64,000 bases of DNA from a bacterium (GTDB lineage: Bacteria > Margulisbacteria > Marinamargulisbacteria > JABIPA01): assembly GCA_018698675.1 (NCBI GenBank), contig JABIPA010000065.1:62001-126000 (forward strand). Direction: 5' to 3'. Position numbers and translations under genes: made by a program. Of this stretch, positions 55,636 through 64,000 are shown piece after piece (positions within the stretch are counted from its first letter, which is position 1; each line of letters begins with the position of its first letter). The notes beneath the pieces were generated by a model. It had not been told where the DNA came from, made no database searches, and worked only from the letters and a program-made list of their open reading frames with translations.

Positions 55636-58493
55636 TTAAACAAAAATTTAGACAAACCGCGGGAGGCGTTATAAACCGTGAAAAATCGATATCATTTACA
55701 TTCAACAATAAACGACTTTATGGATACGACGGCGATACATTAGCATCTGCATTGCTAGCCAATGGAATTCATCTGGTTTCAAGAAGCTTTAAAACCCATC
55801 GAGCCCGTGGAATTATGTCTGCAGGAACCGAGGAAGCTGGAGCTATTGTTCAGATCAGTAAAAACACTCCAAAAAGTCAGCCAAACATGAGAGCCACCGA
55901 AGTACTTATTTACGATGGACTTGCTGCACAAAGTGTTAATGCCTGGCCTAGCGTAAAATTTGATATTGCTTCCATAAATAAATTATTTTCAAAATACTTA
56001 TTCGCCGGGTTTTATTACAAAACATTCATGTGGCCAAAGTCATTTTGGAAACTATTGTATGAGCCGATGATTAGGCAAATGGGTGGTCTTGGAAAATGCG
56101 ATATTATAAATGACGACCGGGAATATGAACGTAACAACGACTTCTTTGACCTAGTTATTATTGGCGCAGGAAAAGCCGGCTTGGAATATGCCGAGCAATT
56201 TTTACGAACGCATAAAACAAAAGACCATTCCATCTTTGATAAACAATCTACTAATGATACGACCCTCAAAATATTGCTAGTGGACGAAAACCCCCTTCTC
56301 TATTTGAATAAAGAACGTATTCAAAAATTAGGTAAAGAAATAAACGTTTTAACTCATACGACAGTATTTGGTTACTACGATAATAACTATCTATGTGCAG
56401 TTGAACACGTAAACAGTTCAAAAATCGATCAGCGTATTTGGCATATCACCGCTAAACAAGTTGTACTTGCTACAGGAGCAATCGAACGCCCGTTTGTTTT
56501 CAAAAATAACGATTTACCAGGGATTATGTTGGCAAACTCGGTTCAAACATATATTAGTAGATTTGGCGTTCGATGTGGAAAAGACGCTGTTGTATTTACA
56601 AACAATGATTCTGCATACCAAGTCGCCTTTGATATGAAAGCCGCTGGCATTAATGTTAAAGCTATTATTGATATTAGAAAGACATCGCCTTTTGAAGGAA
56701 GGACGGATATTCCAATTTTTACACAATCAGTAATACTAGAAGCACAAGGGAAAAATCATATTAAGTCGGTTACTGTTTCTCAGATCAAAAGTGATGAGCA
56801 AAGCGTTTATAGGGTAAAACAAATAATATCCTGCGATTTATTAGCTGTTTCTAGTGGATGGACCCCCTCTGTACATTTACATAGTCAAGCGGGTGGAAAA
56901 CTTTCGTTTGACGACGATAAAGCATGCTTTGTTCCGACAACTACCGAACAAAATAATGTGAGTATTGGCGCGTGTAACGGTGACTTTTCTTTTGATATAT
57001 CTTCTATTTCTAAAAAATGGGAAATCGAAAATGGTATCGGAAAATCAAGTTACGTAGACTTTCTAGAAGATGTTTCAGCATTAGATATACGGATTGCCGC
57101 AAAGGAAGGTATGAGTTCTGTAGAACTCCTCAAACGTTATACCACGGTTGGCATGGGTGTTGATCAAGGAAAAACCTCGAACGTCAATGCTATTGGCATC
57201 TTGGCAAACGCTCTTGATAAGCCTATAGACCTAGTTGGAACAACACGATTTCGAGCTCCTTATACCTGTGTTAATTTTGGTGCTTTGGCCGGAAAAGAGC
57301 TAGGCGATTTATTAGACCCGGTTCGGACGACACCAATTCACGATTGGCATGTCGATCATGGGGCTGTTTTTGAAGACGTAGGACAATGGAAACGTCCTTG
57401 GTACTTTCCTCGAACACATGAATCTATGCAAGAAACTTTAAATAGAGAGTGTTTAGCCGTACGTACGTCCGTTGGAATGATGGATGCATCAACCTTAGGA
57501 AAAATAGATATCCAAGGAAAAGACTCAGGAAAATTTTTAGATCTTATCTACACAAATATGTTCTCGTCACTAAAGGTAGGCTCTGTTAAATATGGCTTGA
57601 TGTGTCATGAAGATGGAATGATCTTTGATGACGGAGTTACTGCTAAAATTGCTGAAAATCATTACTATATGACGACAACGACTGGTGGAGCCGCTAACGT
57701 CCTTGATTGGATGGAGTATTGGCTTCAAACAGAATATCCAGATTGGGAAGTCTACCTAACCTCAATAACAGAACAATACTGTGCAATCGCCGTTTCTGGA
57801 CCACATGTTAAAAAGGTTATGAAGCATGTTTTTCCAGAAGAATCGTTTAGCAACGAATCATTTACGTTCATGACATCAAAAGACATTCTTTTAAATGGAA
57901 TTAACATTCGTGTATTACGCATTAGCTTTACTGGGGAACTGGCATTTGAACTACATGTTCCGTCGTATCACGGAAAAGAAATTTGGGAACAGGTATACCA
58001 AGCTGGCAAACCATATGCCATCACCCCATATGGTACCGAAACAATGCACATTCTAAGAGCTGAAAAAGGGTTTATCATTGCGGGTCAGGAAACAGATGGG
58101 TCTGTTACTCCTTTGGATTTGGATATGAATTGGATAGTTTCAAAGAAGAAAGATTTCTTAGGTAAACGATCGTTTTTACGTAAAGATACATCTCGTAAAA
58201 ACAGAAAGAAATTGGTTGGAATTATAACGAAAGATCCGAAAGTTGTATTGCCAGAAGGGGCTCAACTTGTGAAGGATCCTCATGGTTCAATACCCGTTAA
58301 TATGGAAGGCCACGTTACATCTAGCTATTATTCGGCGACTCTTAAAAGGTCCATTGCTCTTGCGTTGATAAACGGAGGTCTAGAGAATAAAGGAAAGACT
58401 CTGTATGCACCAATAGAAGGTTCTATTATACCCGTTGAAGTGACATCGCCCGTATTTTACGATCCAAAAGGAGATAGGCAACATGCAGAGTAA
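55632..58493 (+). CDS. soxA: Sarcosine oxidase, alpha subunit
   Basis: 953 aa, full length for the family. An N-terminal ferredoxin-like domain (YGYDGDTLASALLANG; FKTHRARGIMSAGTEE) lacks the cysteines of a 2Fe-2S cluster, as usual in SoxA. A dinucleotide-binding domain follows (VIIGAGKAGLEYA near residue 173; VLATGAIERP). The C-terminal half, from about 575, is GcvT-like (MMDASTLGKIDIQG; GLMCHEDGMIFDDGV; RISFTGELAFELHVP), where tetrahydrofolate accepts the methyl-derived carbon. It therefore contains the NAD site and the folate site of the complex. The stop overlaps soxG by 11 nt. Confidence 0.95.
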   Translation: MIKQKFRQTAGGVINREKSISFTFNNKRLYGYDGDTLASALLANGIHLVSRSFKTHRARGIMSAGTEEAGAIVQISKNTPKSQPNMRATEVLIYDGLAAQSVNAWPSVKFDIASINKLFSKYLFAGFYYKTFMWPKSFWKLLYEPMIRQMGGLGKCDIINDDREYERNNDFFDLVIIGAGKAGLEYAEQFLRTHKTKDHSIFDKQSTNDTTLKILLVDENPLLYLNKERIQKLGKEINVLTHTTVFGYYDNNYLCAVEHVNSSKIDQRIWHITAKQVVLATGAIERPFVFKNNDLPGIMLANSVQTYISRFGVRCGKDAVVFTNNDSAYQVAFDMKAAGINVKAIIDIRKTSPFEGRTDIPIFTQSVILEAQGKNHIKSVTVSQIKSDEQSVYRVKQIISCDLLAVSSGWTPSVHLHSQAGGKLSFDDDKACFVPTTTEQNNVSIGACNGDFSFDISSISKKWEIENGIGKSSYVDFLEDVSALDIRIAAKEGMSSVELLKRYTTVGMGVDQGKTSNVNAIGILANALDKPIDLVGTTRFRAPYTCVNFGALAGKELGDLLDPVRTTPIHDWHVDHGAVFEDVGQWKRPWYFPRTHESMQETLNRECLAVRTSVGMMDASTLGKIDIQGKDSGKFLDLIYTNMFSSLKVGSVKYGLMCHEDGMIFDDGVTAKIAENHYYMTTTTGGAANVLDWMEYWLQTEYPDWEVYLTSITEQYCAIAVSGPHVKKVMKHVFPEESFSNESFTFMTSKDILLNGINIRVLRISFTGELAFELHVPSYHGKEIWEQVYQAGKPYAITPYGTETMHILRAEKGFIIAGQETDGSVTPLDLDMNWIVSKKKDFLGKRSFLRKDTSRKNRKKLVGIITKDPKVVLPEGAQLVKDPHGSIPVNMEGHVTSSYYSATLKRSIALALINGGLENKGKTLYAPIEGSIIPVEVTSPVFYDPKGDRQHAE

Positions 58494-58959
58494 TCAAACA
58501 ATTTTAAAGAGATTGCCTCATCACAATCAAATAAGTTTGCGTGGTAGCGCAGATAATATTTCGATTTCGTTACCGACTCTACCAGGTTCATCTATTGTTA
58601 CAGATAACAGCTCTATATTATGGCTCGGCCCAGATGAATGGCTGGTTGTAGAAAACATAGGCACTACCCCTCCTCTTTTAAAGAGTCTTTCAAGTATTGA
58701 TAATTTATTTTTCGTCGACGTAAGCCATAATAGAACCATATTGGAATTTAAAGGTAAAAAAATCCGAGAAATTCTTCAAAAAATTTGCACCGTTGATTTA
58801 GATAAAGATGTTTTTAAAAAAAGATGTGTCATTCAAACTCTTATTGGAAAATCTCAGGCAATTATTTTTCATGTTGAAGAACATACATTTAATATTATGG
58901 TAAGAAATTCATTTGTAAATTATGTCGAAGAATTGATACACGTTTCTTCGTTAAATTAA
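58483..58959 (+). CDS. soxG: Sarcosine oxidase, gamma subunit
   Basis: 158 aa, somewhat shorter than typical SoxG (about 190-200 aa) because the N-terminus is brief. It starts inside soxA. LWLGPDEWLVV and FVDVSHNRTILEFKG are the diagnostic SoxG/GcvT-like strands. It completes the heterotetramer. No serine hydroxymethyltransferase, formyl-tetrahydrofolate deformylase or transporter gene accompanies the operon in this window. Confidence 0.9.
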   Translation: MQSNQTILKRLPHHNQISLRGSADNISISLPTLPGSSIVTDNSSILWLGPDEWLVVENIGTTPPLLKSLSSIDNLFFVDVSHNRTILEFKGKKIREILQKICTVDLDKDVFKKRCVIQTLIGKSQAIIFHVEEHTFNIMVRNSFVNYVEELIHVSSLN

Positions 58960-59147
58960 ACTCTGCTGCGGTATATAAAGCACAAAACGTCTGAGATTTG
59001 CAGAATATATTTACACGAAATTTTTGATTCATGTTCGATTGTAAATCGCTTTTTTCGTCTTCATTAAAACAAAGTTTATTTTTCACATTGACATTATTCA
59101 AATTTGAATATTTAATATCGTTTAATTAAATTAGAATAAATGAATAT

Positions 59148-59165
59148 GGACACGCTTAGTTGTCC
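59148..59165 (+). promoter_or_regulatory. Inverted repeat, candidate operator of the PadR-type regulator
   Basis: GGACA and TGTCC flank an 8-bp spacer, 20 nt before the regulator's ATG and just ahead of its ribosome binding site. PadR repressors commonly bind such dyads in their own promoters; this assignment rests on position alone. Confidence 0.4.
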
Positions 59166-59185
59166 GAAAAAAAGGAAGAGATTTT

Positions 59186-59788
59186 ATGAATATTTCTGAT
59201 TTTGTAACAATTGGTGTTATTGAACAATTTGGACAATCAAGTGGATATGACGTTGTTCAAGAAGCAGAAAATAGAAAAGTTCAACTTTGGACCGGATTAA
59301 AAACCGGATCCATTTACCATTCTATAAAGAAGCTAAGTGAATCCGGACACATTATTGAGGTTTCAAAGACTAAGTCGGGTCAACGACCTACCAAAACATC
59401 CTACTCTGTAACGCAGTTAGGGAGAGACTATTTTGATTCATTGCAGGAGAAAGCATTTAAAGGCCTTTTTCCTCATTTTTACGGATTTTTGTTGGGGCTA
59501 ATTTTCAATACTAGACAAACGCCGAAAGATATACAAATATTTGCAAAATCATACAAAAAAATAGTTGAAGAAAAATTAAAGGAATTAATAGAAGGGCAAG
59601 CCAGTTGCCGCTGTAAATGCCCAGACTCACCTCCAATATTGGCTGAACGTTTAAGTCTGTATTTGGAGCAGAGAACGGGTTTATTTAACGCAGAAAAAAA
59701 ATGGATACAACAGGTTGTCGAACGGCCTGAACTATTTGATAATAGTTCGCTAAAAGAATGGATGGAGAAAAACTATGTTTGCAAATAA
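59186..59788 (+). CDS. PadR-family transcriptional regulator
   Basis: A 200-aa protein with AAAGGAAG 7 nt before its ATG. The N-terminal winged helix-turn-helix has the PadR hallmarks: FVTIGVIEQFGQSSGYDVVQ, GSIYHSIKKLSESGHI with the recognition helix, and TSYSVTQLGRDYF in the wing. The C-terminal about 110 residues are helical, as in long-form PadR or VirR-like members, with a CRCKC motif at about residues 138-142 that could bind a metal or sense oxidation. Its stop overlaps the TolC-like gene by 14 nt. By analogy with LmrR-type regulators it probably represses the efflux genes it heads and responds to an exported compound. Confidence 0.85.
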   Translation: MNISDFVTIGVIEQFGQSSGYDVVQEAENRKVQLWTGLKTGSIYHSIKKLSESGHIIEVSKTKSGQRPTKTSYSVTQLGRDYFDSLQEKAFKGLFPHFYGFLLGLIFNTRQTPKDIQIFAKSYKKIVEEKLKELIEGQASCRCKCPDSPPILAERLSLYLEQRTGLFNAEKKWIQQVVERPELFDNSSLKEWMEKNYVCK

Positions 59789-61268
59789 AAATAATTTAAA
59801 AAAACTAATCGCAGTGGCAGTTGTATTGGCATATTTGGCGACACCGTCGCAACTTTTTTCACAGTCAGTACTTCTTCAAGAATTTATTGCAGAATCGCTC
59901 AAAGATCATCCCCTAGTCGTTAAATCGGCATTAGACTATTGGATAGAAGCCGAGAAAGTTAATGGCGTTCAGGCAATCGATGATTGGAATTTGTCATTAT
60001 CTTCCGACATTACACGAGGACTTGGTTCTCAAGGGTTTAATAGTTTTAGTTCAGATGGAATCTTTCAAACAATTTCAACAACAGGTTCTCGAGTTTATTC
60101 ATCTACGGGTACTCGGCTAAGTACTGGTATTAGTTATTCTGGAGTTTCAGACCAACCCTCTTTTGGAGGATTCGCTACACCAGATAGTTACCGAACAAAT
60201 TTCTCTATCGGTTTAACCCAACCTCTCATGAAAAATGCTCAAGGTATTATTGATAAATATCCAATTAAAGCAGCTCAGATAGGTGAAAAACTAGCTAAAA
60301 TAAGGTACGAAGAAGAATTAGAAGCATTAACATTAGTGTGGATGGAATATTTCTTAAATTGGCAACTCTCTGAAGTAAAAACCGTTATTTTAAAGAAACA
60401 ACTTGAAACAGCGACAAGGCAAAAGGAAGTTACAACTCTTCAGTTTAAACGAGGAGCCGCGGAAAAAAGCGAGTTGGTGTTAGCTCAACAGAATGAAGTT
60501 TCCAAACAAATGTTATATCTACGAGAAAAAGTTGCATTGGAAGAAGAAATTCAAAAGATAGAGACAATTATAGGCCGTAAAGTTGAAGACCTTTCAGTAG
60601 ACCCAAAAACTCTATTAATTGATTCATTGATTCCAACTCGAAGTAGACGAAGTAGTTTAAGTTATCAAGCAACGTCTGGAAACGTGGTTCGGATGTTTAA
60701 GTTATCAGAACAGGTACAAGAATTAACTGTTTCAGCTAACCTAAATCAATTGAAACCGGACTTGTCAGTATTTGTTAATAACCAACTTAGTTCTGCGGAA
60801 TCTAGTTTTTCTGATTCTTTAGGATCTATTGCAAGTGATTTTTCTGTCCAAGCAGGACTCTCTCTTTCTTTGCCTTTAGAAAACACGTTAGCCGTCAGTA
60901 ACTACAAACGTGCATTGTTATCTTATAATTCGTTACTTAAATCTAATGAGAATAGTATGCTTGTTTTGACCGATAATATTAATATCTTATATCAGCAATT
61001 TGACTCCATTTCCACATTAATCGTTCGTGCTAAAGCACTCGAAAAATTGGCAAAGGAAACAGCTTTGCTTGAACAAGAAAAACATCGTCAAGGCCGGACG
61101 GCTTCATTGTTTTTTGTATTAGATACTCAAAACAAAGCATTGTCAGCACAGCTTCAAGTTGAAGAACTTCAATTTCAAAAAATGCATATTGAAAATCAAC
61201 TTGCTGGGCTAAATGATGATTATTTGTCTTATATCAAACCATTAATAAAGGATTCTTATGTTAAATAG
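59775..61268 (+). CDS. TolC-family outer-membrane efflux channel
   Basis: 497 aa with signal peptide (LIAVAVVLAYLATPSQLFSQ). Two outer-membrane efflux protein repeats are visible: helices with KAAQIGEKLAKIRYEEELEAL, interrupted here, and LLEQEKHRQGRTASLFFVLDTQNKAL, also interrupted. Each is preceded by short strand pairs (SVGLTQPLMKN-like; LSLSLPLENTLA). The second half has the familiar Q-R-G-R/K-x-x-S-x-x-x-x-L-D turn. It forms the trans-envelope channel for the pump encoded next, with which it overlaps by 11 nt. No gene for a membrane fusion protein lies between them. Confidence 0.85.
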   Translation: MFANKNNLKKLIAVAVVLAYLATPSQLFSQSVLLQEFIAESLKDHPLVVKSALDYWIEAEKVNGVQAIDDWNLSLSSDITRGLGSQGFNSFSSDGIFQTISTTGSRVYSSTGTRLSTGISYSGVSDQPSFGGFATPDSYRTNFSIGLTQPLMKNAQGIIDKYPIKAAQIGEKLAKIRYEEELEALTLVWMEYFLNWQLSEVKTVILKKQLETATRQKEVTTLQFKRGAAEKSELVLAQQNEVSKQMLYLREKVALEEEIQKIETIIGRKVEDLSVDPKTLLIDSLIPTRSRRSSLSYQATSGNVVRMFKLSEQVQELTVSANLNQLKPDLSVFVNNQLSSAESSFSDSLGSIASDFSVQAGLSLSLPLENTLAVSNYKRALLSYNSLLKSNENSMLVLTDNINILYQQFDSISTLIVRAKALEKLAKETALLEQEKHRQGRTASLFFVLDTQNKALSAQLQVEELQFQKMHIENQLAGLNDDYLSYIKPLIKDSYVK

Positions 61269-64000
61269 TATTGTTCGCTTTTTCATAAATCGGCCAAAGG
61301 TCGTAAATCTCGTTCTCGTATTTATTTTGCTTTCGGGTTCTATCAGTATGATGAATACTCAAAATAGCGGGTACCCTACCGTGGATTTTGGAGCTATAAA
61401 CATCACAACGGTTTACCCTGGGGCCTCTCCTGAAGATGTCGAAATTAAAGTAACCAGTAAGATCGAAGAACAGTTAAAAACAGTTAGTGGAATCGACTTA
61501 ATCAATTCTGCGTCTCTAGAAAACTTGTCTCAAATTAGCATCTTGATGGAAGAGAAAGCCGACTACGAAAAAGTTGAGGCAGATATCCAAAAAGCAGTTG
61601 ATCAAATTGATGATTTCCCAAACGAGATTCAAACATCTCCTCTTGTTAAAGCTGTTGATAGTGACCGTATTCCTGTTATGGAAATCGCTATCACTGGTGA
61701 TGCTCCTTACCACGTTAGACGTCAATATGCCTTAACTTTGGAAAAGTTATTCCGAGCCGAACCACTTGTTGGATCTATCTATAACGTAGGGTACTTAAAA
61801 CAAGAAGTTAAAATTGAAGCGAATCAAAAGCGTTTAGATAAACATTACCTTTCCTTGAATGATCTTGTGGTAGCTATTCAAAATCATAACATCCGAATAC
61901 CGGGTGGAGATTTAAAGGTTCCTAACAACGAGAAAAAAATAGTTGTTATGTCGGAGTTTGAAGAGCCGTATGATGTAGGAGATGTAATCATTCGCTCAGG
62001 TTTTGAAGGAAACAGTGTTCGAATCAAGGACGTTGCCTCAGTAATTAATGGTTTCGAGCCAGCGGATCAATTGGTTAGCTTGAATGGTGACAAAGCAATT
62101 AAAATTTTACTTCAGAAAAAACCAAAGGCAGATGTATTAAAAACATCAGCTGCATGTAAAGAAATCCTTAAAACATTTAAAGAAAAGCTTCCTGAAGGCG
62201 TTAATGCCGAACTAATCGTCGACTATTCTGTAGAATCTAAAAACTTACTAGATATGGTAAAAAAGAATGCATTGGTTGGACTCGTATTGGTTTTAATAAT
62301 GTTAATTTTATTTTTTAATATCAAAGTAGCATTTTGGACGGCAATGGGGATTCCAGTTTCTATATTAATGGCTTTTTTAATCCTTCCAAAAATGGGTGGT
62401 ACTATTAATTTTATAACGATGATGGGAATCATTATTGTTCTTGGAATGTTAGTCGACGATGCCATTGTTGTAGCTGAAAACATTTTTAGATACCGAGAGA
62501 AAGGTTTATCTGGAAAAGACGCCGCTATTCAGGGAACAAAAGAAGTTATGTTACCGGTTATTGCTACTGTTTTAACCACTATTGTTGCCTTTTCTCCTCT
62601 AATGGCTATGACTGGAGTTATGGGTAAATTTATGTTTTACATGCCAGTTGTAGTGAGTTTGATTTTATTAGCATCTCTAATTGAGAGTTTGTTTCTTTTA
62701 CCAAGTCACATGGCTCACATAAAATTAAAACCTGCTAAAGAAAGAAAGTTTCGACCGTTTAAAGCATTAGAAAAATATTATAAAGCAGGTGTCTTATGGA
62801 CACTTCGAAACAAGTTTGTGACATTGTTTTTGTTTATCGGAATGTTTGCCTTTTCTATTTGGCTTCTTGTGACTCAAATGACATTTATTCTTTTTGATTC
62901 GTCTGATGGTCTATATGGGATTATAAAATATGAATCTTCTAGAGGAACGTCTTTAGAAGAAACAGCGAAAAAAGCGAAACAATTTGAGACTATTTTGGAT
63001 AATCACCGGAATGGCGAAATTTATTCATATGTAACGACATCTGGAGAAAAAGGTCCTGTTATCGCGAGTTTCGGTCCTCAACTCAATCATAGTGGCGTTG
63101 GAAACATTCTAATCCATTTGACCCCTATTAGTAGTAGAAACAGAAATGCAAAAACGATCATGGACGAGATTCGTGAAAAAGCTCTTTTGGTTCCTGGTTT
63201 TAAGAAAATTGAAATTGATGTTGTTCAAGACGGACCTCCTGTTGGACGAGCTATCACCGCCTCTCTTGTAAGTAATAACGATCCGTTAAGGGAAAAGTTC
63301 CTTTCAGAGTTGGTAGCGTTTATTAAAGAACTACCAGGTGCTCAAAATGTAACGACCAACGAAGGTGAAGGAAAGCAACAATTAGAAATTAGATTCAATT
63401 ATGGACTAATGGCTCGATTGGGCGTGAATCCGATTATTGCTGCTCAAACAGTACGGACTGCTTTTGATGGCAATTTAGTTACAAGTATTCGATATAACGG
63501 AGAAGATTTAGATTATAGAGTTAGTTTAAGTAAAAACCATAAATCAAAAATTTCGACCCTAAAGGAAATTACAGTTCCTAGTAAGAGTGGAAAACTTATT
63601 CCTTTGGGACAACTTATTACGACTGAAATTACGGATAACATCTTGATGATTAATCACTACGATGGAGACAGGTCCGTAACCGTATATGGTGATTTAGACA
63701 CCGAAGTAAATACGTCTAGAAAAGTTACTCAAGCTATTCAAAAAGAGTTTTCAGAACGTATTGATGAAGATCCTACAATTCGACTTATTTTTGGTGGTGA
63801 AGAGAAAGACACTCAAGAAGCGATGCAAAGTTTATTCCAAGCCCTACTACTTGCACTTCTAGGAATCTATTTTATTCTAGTTATACTATTTAACTCGTTC
63901 CTTCAGCCATTTTTGGTAATGTCTAGTATTCCATTTACGTTTACAGGTATTGTCTTTGCTTTTTATATGCATAGTATGACATTTGGATTTGTAGCGCTTA
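61258..64000 (+). CDS. RND efflux transporter, AcrB/HAE1-like, truncated by the window edge
   Basis: ATG inside the TolC-like gene. 914 codons are present with no stop, against about 1020-1050 for the family, so roughly the last tenth is missing. An N-terminal membrane helix follows INRPKVVNLVLV. The first periplasmic loop begins NTQNSGYPTVDFGAINITTVYPGASPEDVE, shortened here. The proton-relay pair Asp400-Asp401 lies in LVDDAIVVAEN, matching Asp407-Asp408 of AcrB. LPSHMAH closes the first membrane bundle. The second half begins near residue 510 with another helix. The family expels drugs, lipids or metabolites using proton motive force. The required periplasmic adaptor is probably encoded beyond the edge. 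Confidence 0.9.
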   Translation, partial: MLNSIVRFFINRPKVVNLVLVFILLSGSISMMNTQNSGYPTVDFGAINITTVYPGASPEDVEIKVTSKIEEQLKTVSGIDLINSASLENLSQISILMEEKADYEKVEADIQKAVDQIDDFPNEIQTSPLVKAVDSDRIPVMEIAITGDAPYHVRRQYALTLEKLFRAEPLVGSIYNVGYLKQEVKIEANQKRLDKHYLSLNDLVVAIQNHNIRIPGGDLKVPNNEKKIVVMSEFEEPYDVGDVIIRSGFEGNSVRIKDVASVINGFEPADQLVSLNGDKAIKILLQKKPKADVLKTSAACKEILKTFKEKLPEGVNAELIVDYSVESKNLLDMVKKNALVGLVLVLIMLILFFNIKVAFWTAMGIPVSILMAFLILPKMGGTINFITMMGIIIVLGMLVDDAIVVAENIFRYREKGLSGKDAAIQGTKEVMLPVIATVLTTIVAFSPLMAMTGVMGKFMFYMPVVVSLILLASLIESLFLLPSHMAHIKLKPAKERKFRPFKALEKYYKAGVLWTLRNKFVTLFLFIGMFAFSIWLLVTQMTFILFDSSDGLYGIIKYESSRGTSLEETAKKAKQFETILDNHRNGEIYSYVTTSGEKGPVIASFGPQLNHSGVGNILIHLTPISSRNRNAKTIMDEIREKALLVPGFKKIEIDVVQDGPPVGRAITASLVSNNDPLREKFLSELVAFIKELPGAQNVTTNEGEGKQQLEIRFNYGLMARLGVNPIIAAQTVRTAFDGNLVTSIRYNGEDLDYRVSLSKNHKSKISTLKEITVPSKSGKLIPLGQLITTEITDNILMINHYDGDRSVTVYGDLDTEVNTSRKVTQAIQKEFSERIDEDPTIRLIFGGEEKDTQEAMQSLFQALLLALLGIYFILVILFNSFLQPFLVMSSIPFTFTGIVFAFYMHSMTFGFVAL

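Noticed and set aside
1..64000. rRNA, tRNA, CRISPR arrays, integrases, prophage genes or a replication origin.
   Set aside because: None was recognised by reading either strand; small tRNA genes could still be missed without a covariance-model search.

Overview
The window looks like chromosomal DNA of an AT-rich, diderm (Gram-negative type) bacterium that uses the standard genetic code. Outer-membrane barrels, lipoprotein signal peptides, a TolC/RND efflux system and a C-terminal sorting domain of type IX secretion (T9SS) style point to a lineage of the Fibrobacteres-Chlorobi-Bacteroidetes kind, or a candidate phylum with similar surface machinery. No rRNA or tRNA gene is visible, so the phylum cannot be fixed from this sequence.

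Region 1 (1-7 kb) is a degraded, duplicated accessory zone. It holds a nonsense-mutated copy of the lipoprotein gene that reappears intact at 7.1 kb, two paralogous small genes of unknown function sharing an FPK-[TI]-S motif, two copies of a 97-bp repeat, an internalin-like LRR lipoprotein, at least two decayed genes, and a gene for a tandemly duplicated PorT-like barrel.

Region 2 (7.1-44.1 kb) is the centrepiece: a same-strand cluster built around one uninterrupted 30.3-kb gene (10,107 aa, roughly 1.1 MDa). The protein has a signal peptide, a lipase-like alpha/beta hydrolase, dozens of Ig-like repeats, a ZU5-like segment, two PA14-like modules and a terminal domain with the NYPNPF signature. 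It is preceded by a beta-propeller lipoprotein. It is followed by a structured intergenic element, a LolA-like periplasmic protein, a PorV-like outer-membrane protein, an NHL beta-propeller, and a 1032-aa outer-membrane barrel with an SprA-reminiscent motif. I infer that this is a self-contained locus for making, exporting and displaying a giant cell-surface protein.

Region 3 (44.1-53.7 kb) has two large minus-strand genes of unknown function: a 973-aa membrane-anchored protein with a threefold internal repeat, and a 1488-aa alpha-solenoid protein with a possible GT-A glycosyltransferase core. A DEAD-box RNA helicase gene between them appears to begin with a non-canonical ATC codon.

Region 4 (54-64 kb) is metabolic and transport DNA: a complete heterotetrameric sarcosine oxidase operon (soxBDAG), then a PadR-type regulator overlapping a TolC-like gene, which overlaps an AcrB-type RND pump gene running off the right edge.
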